Assembly: GCA_964563155.1 (NCBI GenBank)
Contig: CAZLVL010000003.1
Span: forward strand, 62,001 to 126,000
Direction: 5' to 3'
Length of the DNA: 64,000 nucleotides
Source of the DNA: DUPQ01 sp964563155
GTDB lineage: Bacteria; Bacillota; Clostridia; DUPQ01
Part shown: positions 36,750 to 45,945 of the stretch, piece by piece
Position numbering within the stretch: position 1 is the first letter of the stretch
How the letters are laid out: each line of letters begins with the position of its first letter
Made by a program: the position numbers and the translations under genes
Notes under the pieces: model-generated
Told to the model about the DNA's origin: nothing
What the model saw: the letters and a program-made list of their open reading frames with translations, nothing else
Databases searched by the model: none

Positions 36750-37094
36750 TTATTCCCCCCATTTTTCCCATTCCTTAGGATTGTATCCTACCACTGCCTT
36801 ATTCTTACTTCTAACTATAGGCGTTTTAAGAATATCCTGATTTTCTAGAAGAAAAGAAAATTTATTTCCCTCTGTACAATACTTATACTGCAAATAGGCC
36901 TTTTGATTTTTAGCCTTTTCATCTACCAATTTATCAATGTTACCCAAGGCTTGAACCAAGCTAGAAAGTTCTCCCTTGCTTATTTTTCTTTCTCCTAAAT
37001 CCAGATAAGAAATCTTAATATTTCTTTCCTTGAAATAGCGTTGGGTCTTTTTTGAGTCAAAGCATTTGTTTCTTGCGAAAACTTGTATGTTCAT
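36750..37094 (-). CDS. ArsC/Spx family thioredoxin-fold protein
   Basis: A protein of about 114 residues with the ArsC/Spx fold. The active-site region is CFDSKKTQRYF; Spx would have CxxC and arsenate reductase a single cysteine, so it fits the single-cysteine ArsC-like class. LKTPIVRSKNKAVVGYNP is the usual C-terminal motif. I start it at the ATG at 37094; AAAGGA lies 12 nt upstream. Function (thiol redox or regulation) is unproved. Confidence 0.75.
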   Translation of the reverse strand: MNIQVFARNKCFDSKKTQRYFKERNIKISYLDLGERKISKGELSSLVQALGNIDKLVDEKAKNQKAYLQYKYCTEGNKFSFLLENQDILKTPIVRSKNKAVVGYNPKEWEKWGE

Positions 37095-37226
37095 GTTTTT
37101 TATATATCCTTTATACTCATATTTTAGCACAATATTACCTGTCTTGCCCTTGTTAAGTCTTACAATTAATATATAATTAGAGATGTAGTTTTTATTTATT
37201 TGGTAAAGAGTGGTTATCTTACTATT

Positions 37227-37850
37227 ATGAAGGTGTTTTCAAGAAGGCATATAAGGATTATATATTTAGGTGTTATTCTTTTTTTGTATTTAATATACAC
37301 AAAACTAACATCTGTTTTTTTCCAAAGTGAAGCTCCTCATGAATTTCTTTTTTCCTTAGATAAGCTAATACCCTTTTACCCCCAACTAGCAATAGGCTAT
37401 GCTAGCTGGATTTTGATACTAACTACTTGCTTTATCTTTTTATACTTCTCAGCTGGAAATACTTATGAAAGCTACATGTTTGCTTTAGCATTTTCCTTAG
37501 TTTTGTACAACATTGCAAAAATGACCTTTAGCATTGAAAATGTCTATCCCATGAGTGAAGATACTGAGCTTATAGCTTTTTTGTATAACAATGTGAGAAC
37601 CTCTTTTTTCCCTTCTGTTCCCGCTACCTTACTACCTACCACCATGTTTTTCTTGGTTTTTCAAAAGATTAAACATAAAAGAGTAAGAAGAACCTCCTTA
37701 CAATGGATCTTTCCAATAATCTTTATACTTTGGTTCTTATCAGCTCTTTTTTCTAAAATGGCCTATTTACCTGACTTATTAGTAGGCTTTGCCATTAGCT
37801 TTATTAGCAGTCTCATTGTTTGTTTAATTCGATGTAAGTCTATATATTAA
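37227..37850 (+). CDS. PAP2-like membrane protein, degenerate
   Basis: A protein of about 207 residues with five or six hydrophobic segments. FFPSVPATLLPT stands where PAP2 phosphatases have the PSGHS motif, and LPDLLVGFAISF resembles the third motif, but the catalytic histidines are missing. It may be a non-catalytic relative. The start is unclear: a TTG at 37200 and this ATG are both possible, neither with a well-spaced Shine-Dalgarno. It stands alone on the plus strand. Confidence 0.6.
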   Translation: MKVFSRRHIRIIYLGVILFLYLIYTKLTSVFFQSEAPHEFLFSLDKLIPFYPQLAIGYASWILILTTCFIFLYFSAGNTYESYMFALAFSLVLYNIAKMTFSIENVYPMSEDTELIAFLYNNVRTSFFPSVPATLLPTTMFFLVFQKIKHKRVRRTSLQWIFPIIFILWFLSALFSKMAYLPDLLVGFAISFISSLIVCLIRCKSIY

Positions 37851-37862
37851 TACTCACAACTT

Positions 37863-38762
37863 TTATTTTAAATCTGAAATCTTTATTCTTTCCATTTTGC
37901 CCTTATGAAAATTATATACTTCTTCATAGCCTACTTTTTTTATCTCTTCTAAAGCTCGATCATAACCAAGATTGAGTTTTGTTATTCTATGACAATCTGA
38001 ATTGATAGAAAGACCAATCTTTCTCTTTTTAAGAGATTTAAGAATATTAAAGCTAGGATAAAGACACATTAATCCATTGGCCCAGCCACCAGTATTTACC
38101 TCTACAAGAGAATGCTCAATTACATCCAGAGTCTTTTCTACTTCATTTATATAATCCAAAGAGTCAGAATCAAACAAGGACTTATTATAGTTTCTTTTTT
38201 CTAAAACATCTAAATGGGCAATTAACATAGGCCTATATTCTTTTATCATTTCTCTTACCGACTGATAATACTCTGTATAAAAGGATTTAGGACTAGCAAA
38301 ACCTTGAACTACTAATTTATCTACCTCTTCTTTGGTATTGTCTACTGTCAGGTATTCCCTAAGATTCGGAGAATAGATATAGTGAATAGCACCAATATAG
38401 TAGTCTAGGCCAAGATTATTAAAATCAATATACTCTTTTACATCCATTCCTCTGATGTAGTCAAGTTCTAGGCCTAGATATACATCTATATGCTTTTTAT
38501 AGCTTTTCTTCAGATATTCTATTTCTTCTATATAGGCAGCTAAGTCCTCTAATTGCATTCCCCAGTCATTTTCAACCGGTACAGGACTATGGTCGGATAT
38601 ACCTATGGCTGTCATACCCAGCCTTATGGCCTCTTCAATATACTCATAGGCTTGGTTGGAGCCATCTGAATAGGTAGTGTGAACATGTATTGAGTTTAAA
38701 TTATTCATTGTTTCTTTTAATATATTTTTCTTCTTGCTCCTTTGTTGAGCAAACTTAGTCAT
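37863..38762 (-). CDS. Histidinol-phosphatase-like PHP protein (HisK family)
   Basis: A 299-residue PHP family phosphatase with metal motifs IHVHTTYSDGS (about 25), GISDHSP (about 54), GLELDY and NSDCHR. It resembles HisK-type histidinol phosphatases, but no his genes are near, so the substrate is open. The start overlaps the glycosyltransferase stop by 8 nt, indicating co-translation. Confidence 0.8.
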   Translation of the reverse strand: MTKFAQQRSKKKNILKETMNNLNSIHVHTTYSDGSNQAYEYIEEAIRLGMTAIGISDHSPVPVENDWGMQLEDLAAYIEEIEYLKKSYKKHIDVYLGLELDYIRGMDVKEYIDFNNLGLDYYIGAIHYIYSPNLREYLTVDNTKEEVDKLVVQGFASPKSFYTEYYQSVREMIKEYRPMLIAHLDVLEKRNYNKSLFDSDSLDYINEVEKTLDVIEHSLVEVNTGGWANGLMCLYPSFNILKSLKKRKIGLSINSDCHRITKLNLGYDRALEEIKKVGYEEVYNFHKGKMERIKISDLK

Positions 38763-39690
38763 CCATATTTATCTTTTCTTTAATTATATACAAGGGCCTA
38801 TTTTTGCTTTCATCAAACATTCTTGCCAGATAGTCTCCTACTATTCCTAGCATAATGAGTTGGATGCTACCAATAAATAATATAACTATTACTGTTGAAG
38901 CCCAACCTGCTTGCATTTCTATTCCCATAATTTTTTGTATAACTATAACTAGAGCATAAATTAAGGCTAGTAGAGCAAGTATAACCCCTGCCCACTTGGA
39001 CATCTTTAAAGGTTTTGTGGAAAATGAAGTAATTCCGTCCATGGATAATTTCATCATCTTTTTTAGAGGATATTTTGTCTCTCCAGCAAATCTTTCATCT
39101 CTTTCATAATATATTCCAGTTTGCTTAAAGCCAACCCAGGATACAAGTCCTCTGACATATCTATTTCTTTCTGTCATATTGGTTAAGACATTACATACAG
39201 GCCTACTAATCAGTCTAAAGTCTCCTGTGTCTATGGGAATGTCCACCTCTGTCATTCCTTTTAAAAACCTATAAAAGGCCTTTGCGGTAATTTTCTTAAA
39301 AAAACTTTCTCCCTTTCTTTTAGACCTAACAGCATAAACAACATCATATCCTTCTTCATACTTTTCAATTAATCTAGGTACTACCTCTGGTGGATCTTGT
39401 AAATCTGCATCCATAACTATTATGGCGTCACCTTTAGATAGGTCCATACCAGCAGTAATTGCAGTTTGATGTCCAAAATTTCTAGAGAAAGATATAAGTT
39501 TTAAAGCAGGATTACTTTTACAATATTCTTTTACTATTTCTTCTGTCTCATCAATACTTCCATCATTTACAAAAATCACTTCATAATTGTATTCATTATC
39601 CTCCATCGTTTTTGTAACTCTTTTGATACATTCATGGATAACTTCTTTTTCATTGAAAAGGGGAATTACTAGGGAATAGAGTTTTTTCAT
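38755..39690 (-). CDS. GT2 polyprenyl-phosphate glycosyltransferase (GtrB/DPM1-like)
   Basis: A 311-residue family 2 glycosyltransferase. The catalytic domain (1-225) has IPLFNEKEVI, VNDGS, the DXD-type MDADLQDPP and SRNFGHQTAITAG. Two membrane helices follow (about 230-255 and 268-290). It should load a sugar from a nucleotide donor onto undecaprenyl phosphate at the membrane for wall or glycan modification. No flippase partner is adjacent. Confidence 0.87.
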   Translation of the reverse strand: MKKLYSLVIPLFNEKEVIHECIKRVTKTMEDNEYNYEVIFVNDGSIDETEEIVKEYCKSNPALKLISFSRNFGHQTAITAGMDLSKGDAIIVMDADLQDPPEVVPRLIEKYEEGYDVVYAVRSKRKGESFFKKITAKAFYRFLKGMTEVDIPIDTGDFRLISRPVCNVLTNMTERNRYVRGLVSWVGFKQTGIYYERDERFAGETKYPLKKMMKLSMDGITSFSTKPLKMSKWAGVILALLALIYALVIVIQKIMGIEMQAGWASTVIVILFIGSIQLIMLGIVGDYLARMFDESKNRPLYIIKEKINMDD

Positions 39691-39988
39691 AAATTACCTC
39701 TTTCATTTTAGTATATTTATTATACCTTTTTTTCTTGCTTAAACAAATATCAGAAAATAATCGTCTTGCTTTTTACCATTTTCCCAAAGTAGATTCCTTA
39801 TCTGCACAAGCAATGTTTTATATCTGCTAATTATTTGTTTGTAATTTGTAATTATATTGTTAAATTAATGTAAAACTTTAACTATATTAAATAAAATTTA
39901 TCTATCTTTATATTGCATTTATTTTTACACTGTGCTAACATTAAATCATCAAGTGACTTTAAATTTAAAAATTAATAAGGAGAGAATT

Positions 39989-40387
39989 ATGAAGATTTTA
40001 TACGCCAGATTTGGCAAACGTATAAGGGATAAGCGCAATTCAATTGGAATGTCACAAGAGACTCTAGCTGAAAAATGTGAAGTATCTTCGTCCTACATGG
40101 GTTTGGTTGAAAGAGGAGAAAGAAAACCTTCCTTAGAAATAGTGGTAAGGATTGCTAATACCTTGGATGTAACACCAGGATACTTGCTCTTTGATTCCAT
40201 AGAGCAAAGACGAAGCGATGACAAAGACATGATTGTTGGCATGTTAAACGACTTTGATAATGAACAAATTAAAATGGCTTATCAAATCGTAAATCAGATA
40301 CACTCCTATATCAATGGTAAGGGTGAGTTAGCTAGTTTAGATGAGATTGATAAAATGCTTGACATAGATAAAGATCTATTAAATTAA
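39989..40387 (+). CDS. XRE family transcriptional regulator
   Basis: A 132-residue protein with an N-terminal Cro/C1 helix-turn-helix (about 5-65: GMSQETLAEKCEVSSSYMGL) and a short helical C-terminus. AAGGAGAG lies 4 nt before this ATG; the frame extends 19 codons upstream but without initiation signals. The 298-bp interval before it is very AT-rich and holds no gene I can support. Regulated genes unknown. Confidence 0.85.
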   Translation: MKILYARFGKRIRDKRNSIGMSQETLAEKCEVSSSYMGLVERGERKPSLEIVVRIANTLDVTPGYLLFDSIEQRRSDDKDMIVGMLNDFDNEQIKMAYQIVNQIHSYINGKGELASLDEIDKMLDIDKDLLN

Positions 40388-40398
40388 TTCCTACTGTT

Positions 40399-40581
40399 CT
40401 ATAACTTCTTTAGAGTAAATTTGTTAAAAAAAACATTCCTGTCCAACATTACTTTCCGACCACAGCCCTGACATTCCAACCGGAAGTCTGCACCGGTTCT
40501 CAAAACTCGCCAGGTGTCGGAACCACAGGGATGTTTTTTCTTAGAAACAACTATATCGTTTATCTTTACTTCAGGTCTCAT
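40399..40581 (-). CDS. DUF951 family protein
   Basis: A 60-residue DUF951 protein with the family signature KKKHPCGSDTWRVLRTGAD and LECQGCGRKVMLDR; the cysteines suggest a zinc-binding nucleic-acid-associated domain. Function is unknown. It follows the lipoprotein gene by 10 bp. Confidence 0.9.
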   Translation of the reverse strand: MRPEVKINDIVVSKKKHPCGSDTWRVLRTGADFRLECQGCGRKVMLDRNVFFNKFTLKKL

Positions 40582-40591
40582 GGAATTTATC

Positions 40592-41233
40592 CTATTGAAA
40601 AACTAAGCTATTTACAATACTTCTAAGATATTCTAAGTCTTCTTGATTATAGGCTCCAATAATAATTGATAAAAAGTATCCGTTTTTTACAACAGCAAAC
40701 ATATCAAAGGTTATTTCAAATTCATCAATATTAAGAGTAACACTTCTATTTGCAAATTTCCTGGTATCCAACCATACACTTTTTTGGTTGGATAAACTTA
40801 CCTTAGCTCCCTTAATGTCTCTATATAGTTCTGCCTTCGCAACTGACATATTTTCCACATAGGAGTCTTTATTCATATATCTAAAGTTATCTGCATCTTC
40901 AACAGCAATCATTATGTGTGAATTGTTTTCCATTTCATCAATAATGTCTTTTGAGAAAAAGGCTAGATAATTAACTGTTTCTTCTATTTCATCATCTCCA
41001 AAGATTTCTCTCATAGAAAACATGGAACCAAGTTCTTCTTCACTAGCCTGGTAGTAGTCTTTGGGAACCTGGATTTTAAAGCCCATATCTTTATTGATAT
41101 AGTAGCCATCTGAAACTTCACCCTTTGTAACCACATCAGGTTTTATGGGTGTCCCAGGGTCTTTGTCCACACAAGCTGTAAATAGGCTCAAAAACAAAGA
41201 TATAATTAAAAGAAGGGATATAAGTTTTCGCAT
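40592..41233 (-). CDS. Secreted lipoprotein of unknown function
   Basis: A 213-residue protein with a lipoprotein signal peptide: basic MRK, hydrophobic core and lipobox LFTAC with the lipidated cysteine at residue 21. The mature part contains a GYYINKDMGFKIQVPKDYY stretch common to surface lipoproteins of unknown function that fold like PsbP/Mog1. It lies 1 bp after the YjbQ-like gene. Confidence 0.78.
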   Translation of the reverse strand: MRKLISLLLIISLFLSLFTACVDKDPGTPIKPDVVTKGEVSDGYYINKDMGFKIQVPKDYYQASEEELGSMFSMREIFGDDEIEETVNYLAFFSKDIIDEMENNSHIMIAVEDADNFRYMNKDSYVENMSVAKAELYRDIKGAKVSLSNQKSVWLDTRKFANRSVTLNIDEFEITFDMFAVVKNGYFLSIIIGAYNQEDLEYLRSIVNSLVFQ

Positions 41234-41234
41234 A

Positions 41235-41660
41235 TTATTCTCCTATTATTTTAACAAGAACTCTTTTTTTTCTTTTTCCATCAAACTCACCGTAAAAGAT
41301 CTGCTCCCAGGTTCCAAAGTCCAACTTACCATTAGTAACAGCCACAACAACTTCTCTACCCATAACACTTCTTTTTAAATGGGCATCTGCATTGTCTTCA
41401 TATCCGTTGTGGGCATATTGGGAGTGGGGTTTTTCAGGGGCCAGTTTTTCTAACCACTTTTCCATATCCATATGAAGCCCTCTTTCATCGTCGTTAATAA
41501 AGACTGATGCGGTTATGTGCATGGCATTACAAAGTAAGAGTCCTTCTTTTATTCCGCTTTCACGGAGGCACTCTTGTACATAAGGTGTAATGTTAATAAA
41601 AGCTCTTCTTGTTTCAGTATTGAAATATAATTCTTTTTTATAACTTTTCATAGTATCCAT
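41235..41660 (-). CDS. YjbQ/UPF0047 family protein
   Basis: A 141-residue YjbQ-type protein: LLLCNAMHITASVFIND, LKRSVMGREVVVAVTNGKLDFGTWEQIF-type region and GKRKKRVLV. The family has weak thiamine phosphate synthase activity in vitro; its physiological role is unclear. First gene of a three-gene unit with the lipoprotein and DUF951 genes. Confidence 0.9.
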   Translation of the reverse strand: MDTMKSYKKELYFNTETRRAFINITPYVQECLRESGIKEGLLLCNAMHITASVFINDDERGLHMDMEKWLEKLAPEKPHSQYAHNGYEDNADAHLKRSVMGREVVVAVTNGKLDFGTWEQIFYGEFDGKRKKRVLVKIIGE

Positions 41661-41926
41661 ATTTTACTTAAAGTCACCTGAAATTACAACTCTTGAATAT
41701 AAGTTCATCATTACACAAAGAAATTCCATATTTAAGAATGAATCGCATATTGGGATAAAATTATACTTAATCTAAATGATGTGTCAGTCTACAACACTAA
41801 TCTTATTTATACTTTTGGAGTATGTTCAATAATCTATATCGCTTGCTTTGGTATCATTAAAAAACATGAGATCTTCTTTCTGCTCTTTTTTTTGCAAGTC
41901 AAGTACCTAACAAATGTAAAGAACTC
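41661..41926. other. Intergenic region without a recognisable gene
   Basis: About 330 bp separate the yjbQ-like gene and the membrane/HTH pair. I see no conserved coding frame or structured RNA. The right end holds the promoter at 41927-41955. Confidence 0.6.
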
Positions 41927-41955
41927 TTGACATTTATTTCTACTTCTACTACAAT
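41927..41955 (+). promoter_or_regulatory. Strong sigma-A promoter
   Basis: A perfect TTGACA (41927-41932), a 17-bp spacer and TACAAT (41950-41955), 38 bp upstream of the membrane-protein start, with AGAGGTG before the ATG. Confidence 0.75.
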
Positions 41956-41993
41956 GATTCTTGCAAATACAACTTTATTGAAAGAGGTGCCAA

Positions 41994-42248
41994 ATGGAAA
42001 TACACAATAGAATAATTGATGAAATGGAAGTAGCAATAATTAAGAAAGCAGCATTAACTGCATGGATTTCTCTTGAAGTATGCTTGTTTGTGTTTACCTT
42101 CGTTTATTCATTCTCAATGCAAAGATTTGATCTTATTTCCGCCATTCCCCTTGTACTGGCAATAGTATCTTTGGTCGTATTCTTTATTTCAAAAGTTATC
42201 TTCACAAATGAATTGACAAAAGACGAGTGGGAAGAAAATGAAGAATAA
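41994..42248 (+). CDS. Two-helix membrane protein paired with an HTH regulator
   Basis: An 84-residue protein with two hydrophobic segments (about 18-40 and 46-68) and acidic ends. Small membrane proteins of this type commonly pair with a short XRE regulator in Firmicutes; here the next gene overlaps by 11 nt. They may form a membrane-linked regulatory pair; function unknown. Confidence 0.75.
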   Translation: MEIHNRIIDEMEVAIIKKAALTAWISLEVCLFVFTFVYSFSMQRFDLISAIPLVLAIVSLVVFFISKVIFTNELTKDEWEENEE

Positions 42249-42444
42249 TATCAAAAGCCTTCGTAAAGCAAGAGGTTTAAGACAGGAGGATTTAGCTCAG
42301 ATATTGGGAGTTACCCGTCAAACAATCATTGCTATTGAAAACGATAAATATAATCCCACATTGGAACTTGCGATGAAACTTGCCAGATTTTTAGAAACAC
42401 CAGTTGAAAGCATTTTTATTTTAGAGGAAAAACAAGTGAGCTGA
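42238..42444 (+). CDS. Small XRE-type HTH regulator
   Basis: A 68-residue, single-domain Cro/C1 helix-turn-helix protein (RKARGLRQEDLAQILGVTRQ; IENDKYNPTLELAMKLA), typical of the YozG/YvaO-like class that represses its own membrane-protein partner. It overlaps the preceding gene by 11 nt. Confidence 0.88.
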   Translation: MKNNIKSLRKARGLRQEDLAQILGVTRQTIIAIENDKYNPTLELAMKLARFLETPVESIFILEEKQVS

Positions 42445-42451
42445 TACCTGT

Positions 42452-42575
42452 TATACCAATCATGTTGGCTAATTCTCCTGAGTTATAAACTGGATTTTCA
42501 ATAAGTAGATGGATTGCTTTTGTTTCTGTCTTATTCAAACCGACATTTAAACCGACATTTTCTTTTTATTTTAAG
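42452..42575 (-). pseudogene. Remnant of an AlbA_2 family gene (C-terminal winged helix)
   Basis: The minus strand encodes about 41 residues, including NVGLNVGLNKTETKAIHLLI and ENPVYNSGELANMIGIT, the linker and start of the winged helix that ends AlbA_2/HATPase_c_4 proteins. There is no start; an in-frame TAA lies just upstream and the frame breaks next to the XRE gene. It matches the architecture of the intact gene at 49077-50402, so it is a decayed relative at the left edge of the island. Confidence 0.6.
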
Positions 42576-42747
42576 ATAGTACATGATTACCAAATGGTGT
42601 CACATACAAATAGACAAAGAGAAGCACTCCATAAATTCTTACTTGATAGCTTGGATTGATAAGTTAAATAGGCAATTTTCTAATATAAGCGTGGTCTTTA
42701 GCTTCAAAATCAGCCCAAACTCTTAATAATCATTAAATTTTTATATA

Positions 42748-43188
42748 TTATTTATTTAAAATATCTAAATCTAATAAAAATTCTTCTAAATTAATTAAGA
42801 AAAATCCATTATCATCATAATGTGCTTTAAAGCTGTCATTGATAATAATTATTTTCTTAAATGAATCATCAATATTCAATAATGGTCTTTTTTCTTGAAC
42901 TTGCTTTTCTTTGGTTTCCATATGATAAACCGATTGAATATAATATTTTAAATTGCCTTTATTAATAATGAAGTCAACTTCTAATTGTTTTTTAATATAC
43001 TTATTTTCTTGTTTTTCGTATACTTCAACTATTCCTACATCAACATTAAAACCAAGCATTAATAATTGATTATATATTATATTTTCCATAATATGTGAAG
43101 GTGATTGTTCACGATAATTTAATAAGGCGCAATATAAATTCCTATTTTTTTCTATATTATAATAAAATAGGATTGATTCAAAAGAAAA
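42748..43188 (-). pseudogene. 3' fragment of a DUF4143 ATPase gene
   Basis: The last 113 codons (42748-43089) encode the C-terminal domain of a DUF4143 protein: MENIIYNQLLMLGFNVDVG, QLEVDFIINKG, YYIQSVYHMETKEKQ. The frame stays open upstream of that ATG and still reads family-like (CALLNYREQSPSHIMENI) until it runs into repeat copy A at 43189. Walker motifs and the N-terminal two thirds are missing. It looks cut off at the repeat junction. Confidence 0.72.
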
Positions 43189-43286
43189 GATGGAAATTTT
43201 CTCCCTTTATCCCAAATAAAAAAGGCCTGACACTATGTATCAAACCTATTCTTTCAATTTGTGTTGGGTGACCTATTTTGATACAA
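43189..43286. repeat. Cassette-boundary repeat, copy A
   Basis: This holds the shared core AAAAAAGGCCTGACACTATG and onward to CAAACCTATTCTTTCAATTT, matching the region downstream of tRNA-Thr at 50862-50920. On the minus strand TGATAC-ATA-GTGTCA followed by GGCCTTTTTT forms a terminator 63 bp past the S66 gene. The right part (ACCTATTTTGATACA) is shared with copy C only. The left part (CCCTTTATCCCAAAT) is shared with copies B and D. Confidence 0.75.
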
Positions 43287-43348
43287 CTACTACACCGCTA
43301 ATGGAATTTACTGCACCATCTAACTTGAATGATTAACAAATCTTTGTT

Positions 43349-44419
43349 TTATTCAAAAATGCTTTCAGTTACACAAATATGCTTGTTATCAAAATCAATT
43401 TTCCCTCTAACCCCATAAGGAATCACTGCTCTGGGTAAGGAGTGCCCAAAGTTAATATTGTATATTACCGGCAATTTTATTTTATTTGATATTTTTAATA
43501 GTATTTCACGATATTCATTAAAATAAATTTCATCATAGGGTTTTCCGACGAGTAAACAACGAACATTTTGAAGAATACCCTCTTCGATTAATCTATCCAA
43601 CATTTTTTCAAACTTTTCAGGACTAGGTTTTTCTTCACTAGTTTCCAAAAACAAAATCTTATCTCTAAAGAATTCTTTGTTTGGAATTAAATTGTATTTG
43701 TCATAGATACTTCTTTGATCTGGGTATCTTTCACTTGTATAAATATCATAAATGCTTTCAAGACATCCACCCCAAAAATATCCAGTTATAGTTCCTTTTC
43801 CATTAATAGTTTCGTATCCTTTTGTTTCACTTTTTTCAATTAAGGCTATATCAATTTGATCCGCAGAATATGATAGTCTATTTAAATACCACACGGGGCT
43901 AGGTGGAATTTCATATTCCTCGTTTCTAAGTAATTTTTGATAACTTTCTTTTGTGTAGACAAGCATTTCAGTTTGTAATTCACAAAGGTCTGATAAGAAA
44001 TTTAATCCGTAATATGTAACTAAACCCAATTTGTTAAACATCAAATGATTATTTGTAGAATCTGAAAATCCTATAAAAACTTTAGGTTTATTTTTTACTA
44101 ATTTTTCAAATTCTTCATCTTCCATTAAATAGGGTATTGTTTTATAAGTATCATCTCCACCAATTGCACAAATAATACCTTTAATTTAATCGTCTTCAAA
44201 AGCCATTTTTAAATCAGCTGCTCTCTTACTCGGATTATCTAAAATGTACTTAATACCTCTTAATGAATTTGGCATAAATATTGGCTCAAGTCCCAATTCT
44301 TTTAGCCTTTTAATACCTAAATTTAATTGAAGATTTAATTCTGGTTCTCCTAAAATTCCCGATGATAAACTTACAATGGCAACTTTATCACCTTTTTGAA
44401 GTTTTTTCGGCTTCATCAT
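43349..44419 (-). pseudogene. S66 (LD-carboxypeptidase/MccF-like) peptidase with one in-frame stop
   Basis: The frame reads as one S66 serine peptidase of about 356 codons broken by a single TAA at 44186-44188 (about codon 78): AFEDD-stop-IKGIICAIGGDD. Nucleophile region GFSDST, the glutamate in GGCLE and the histidine in FGHSLP are all kept. S66 members trim murein tetrapeptides or, as MccF, cleave microcin C-type nucleotides to give immunity. The start overlaps the ATPase gene upstream as ATGA. A C-terminal product from an internal ATG (44125) would lack the N-terminal part. Confidence 0.8.
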
Positions 44420-45675
44420 GGTTTCAACACCCCTATCGGAACAACAAAAACACCATCTTGCCTTTGATAAGCCATTTGTGTATTGGTAAGAATCATCAAA
44501 AACGAAGGTTTCAAGCTTTTTATGTCGTCTGCTAGTTTTAAGAGATTACTCGCTGCCTTATCAACTTCATTCTCTCCCATTTTAACTTCAATTGCGGCCC
44601 ATCTACCATCAGATAGTTCAATGATTAAATCTATTTCCAAACCTGATGAATCATTATAGTGATAAACTTCGCCGCCTAATGTGTTTGCATATATTCTTAT
44701 ATCTCTTGTGCAAATTGATTCAAAGAAAAAACCAAAAGTTTCAAAATCAATTTTAAGCTTTTCTACCGTAAGACCTAATGCTGCAACTGCAATACTAGGA
44801 TCAATAAATTGTTTCTTATTTGATGTTCTAATTCTTTTTGAACTTCTTATATTTGGTAACCAAGCCTTAACATTTTCAACAATGTATAGTCGTTCTAATG
44901 TGTTTAAATATGTATTAAATGTTTTAATATCTAAAGTGTTTTCCTCATTATTTTGATCTTTATAAATTGTTTTGTCGGTTGCCAAAGTAGAAATATTTCT
45001 GGCGTAACTTCTTACAAACTGCAGAAATTTTTCTTTATCTTTCTTAACTCCGTCTACTTCATCAATATCACGTGCAATCATACTTGAAAGCAAATCCTTA
45101 GGAATTGCAAGCTGTGCACTAAGTGGTAAATCCAAACTACCTGGCCAACCACCACGACAAATATATGTCGCAATATCATTTATTGTGACATCTGATTTAT
45201 ATGGCATAATTTTATTCCCATCAAATAATGATTTTAAAGATATTAGACCTTTAGAATCACCACTTTCAAATAAACTCATAGGACGCATAATAACAGAATT
45301 GATTCTACCAGTTCCTGTATGCGAAGTAATTATATTTTGCTTTTTAGTGGATCCTGTTAGAAGATATGCGCCAAAATAATTGTTATCGTCAATATCCAAT
45401 CTAATAAAATCCCAAATTTCAGGAACTTCTTGCCACTCATCAAACAAAATTGGTTTCTCACCCGATAACACTTCTTCCTTAGATATAGTTGCTAAGGTTT
45501 GATATTGTTTTTTAACAATTGGATTTTGTAGCTTTATAATTGTTTTTGAATATATTGAAGCTGTTGTTGATTTACCCGCCCATTTTGGTCCTTCTATATA
45601 TACTGCACCACTATATGTGAGTTTATTTTCAATTTCTATTTCTATTAGACGTTTCCTATAGTTTTTAACATTCAT
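44416..45675 (-). CDS. AAA ATPase with DUF4143 domain (first copy)
   Basis: A 419-residue ATPase: Walker A EGPKWAGKSTTA (about residue 29), Walker B-like LFDEWQEV, the sensor LTGSTK, a winged-helix middle and a C-terminal DUF4143/PD-(D/E)XK-like region (GLEIDLIIELSDGRWAAIEVKMG) with the nuclease-like D...E-x-K pattern. These proteins are common in mobile and defence-rich regions; their function is not settled. A 23-bp repeat array overlaps its promoter. GAAGGTG precedes the ATG. Confidence 0.85.
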   Translation of the reverse strand: MNVKNYRKRLIEIEIENKLTYSGAVYIEGPKWAGKSTTASIYSKTIIKLQNPIVKKQYQTLATISKEEVLSGEKPILFDEWQEVPEIWDFIRLDIDDNNYFGAYLLTGSTKKQNIITSHTGTGRINSVIMRPMSLFESGDSKGLISLKSLFDGNKIMPYKSDVTINDIATYICRGGWPGSLDLPLSAQLAIPKDLLSSMIARDIDEVDGVKKDKEKFLQFVRSYARNISTLATDKTIYKDQNNEENTLDIKTFNTYLNTLERLYIVENVKAWLPNIRSSKRIRTSNKKQFIDPSIAVAALGLTVEKLKIDFETFGFFFESICTRDIRIYANTLGGEVYHYNDSSGLEIDLIIELSDGRWAAIEVKMGENEVDKAASNLLKLADDIKSLKPSFLMILTNTQMAYQRQDGVFVVPIGVLKP

Positions 45676-45695
45676 TTTAACACCTTCACAAACAT

Positions 45696-45723
45696 ATCAT
45701 AGCACATGTTCCATAAAATGCAA
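45696..45723 (-). promoter_or_regulatory. Promoter of the first DUF4143 ATPase gene
   Basis: On the minus strand TTGCAT (45718-45723), a 16-bp spacer and TATGAT (45696-45701). The -35 box lies inside the first 23-bp repeat. Confidence 0.5.
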
Positions 45724-45779
45724 CATTACCATTCCACATATTGCAATATTACTATTCCATATATTGCAATATTGCTATT
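45711..45779. repeat. Three tandem 23-bp iterons
   Basis: Consecutive units start at 45711, 45734 and 45757, with the consensus CCAYATATTGCAATATTACTATT and few mismatches. A partial fourth (CCACATTTG) follows at 45780. The core TGCAATATT is centred in each unit. The 23-bp period is about two helical turns, so the sites lie on one face. Likely operator of the ATPase gene. Confidence 0.7.
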
Positions 45780-45945
45780 CCACATTTGTACTTGTCGGAC
45801 TAGATGTCGAACTAATATAACATAACACGCATCACAGCGCCTTTTAATTAAGATATTACTATAACTTCAAAAGATTAAATTATACTTAACTTTCAGTCTG
45901 TTTTTTATTAAAGATGGTACACTATCCTATAGTAATCATGCGAAT

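Noticed and set aside
37200..37226. TTG start for the PAP2-like gene
   Set aside because: It has no Shine-Dalgarno in range; the ATG at 37227 is kept, with low confidence.
45711..45779. CRISPR-like array
   Set aside because: The 23-bp units are contiguous with no spacers and no cas genes are near; they fit promoter iterons.
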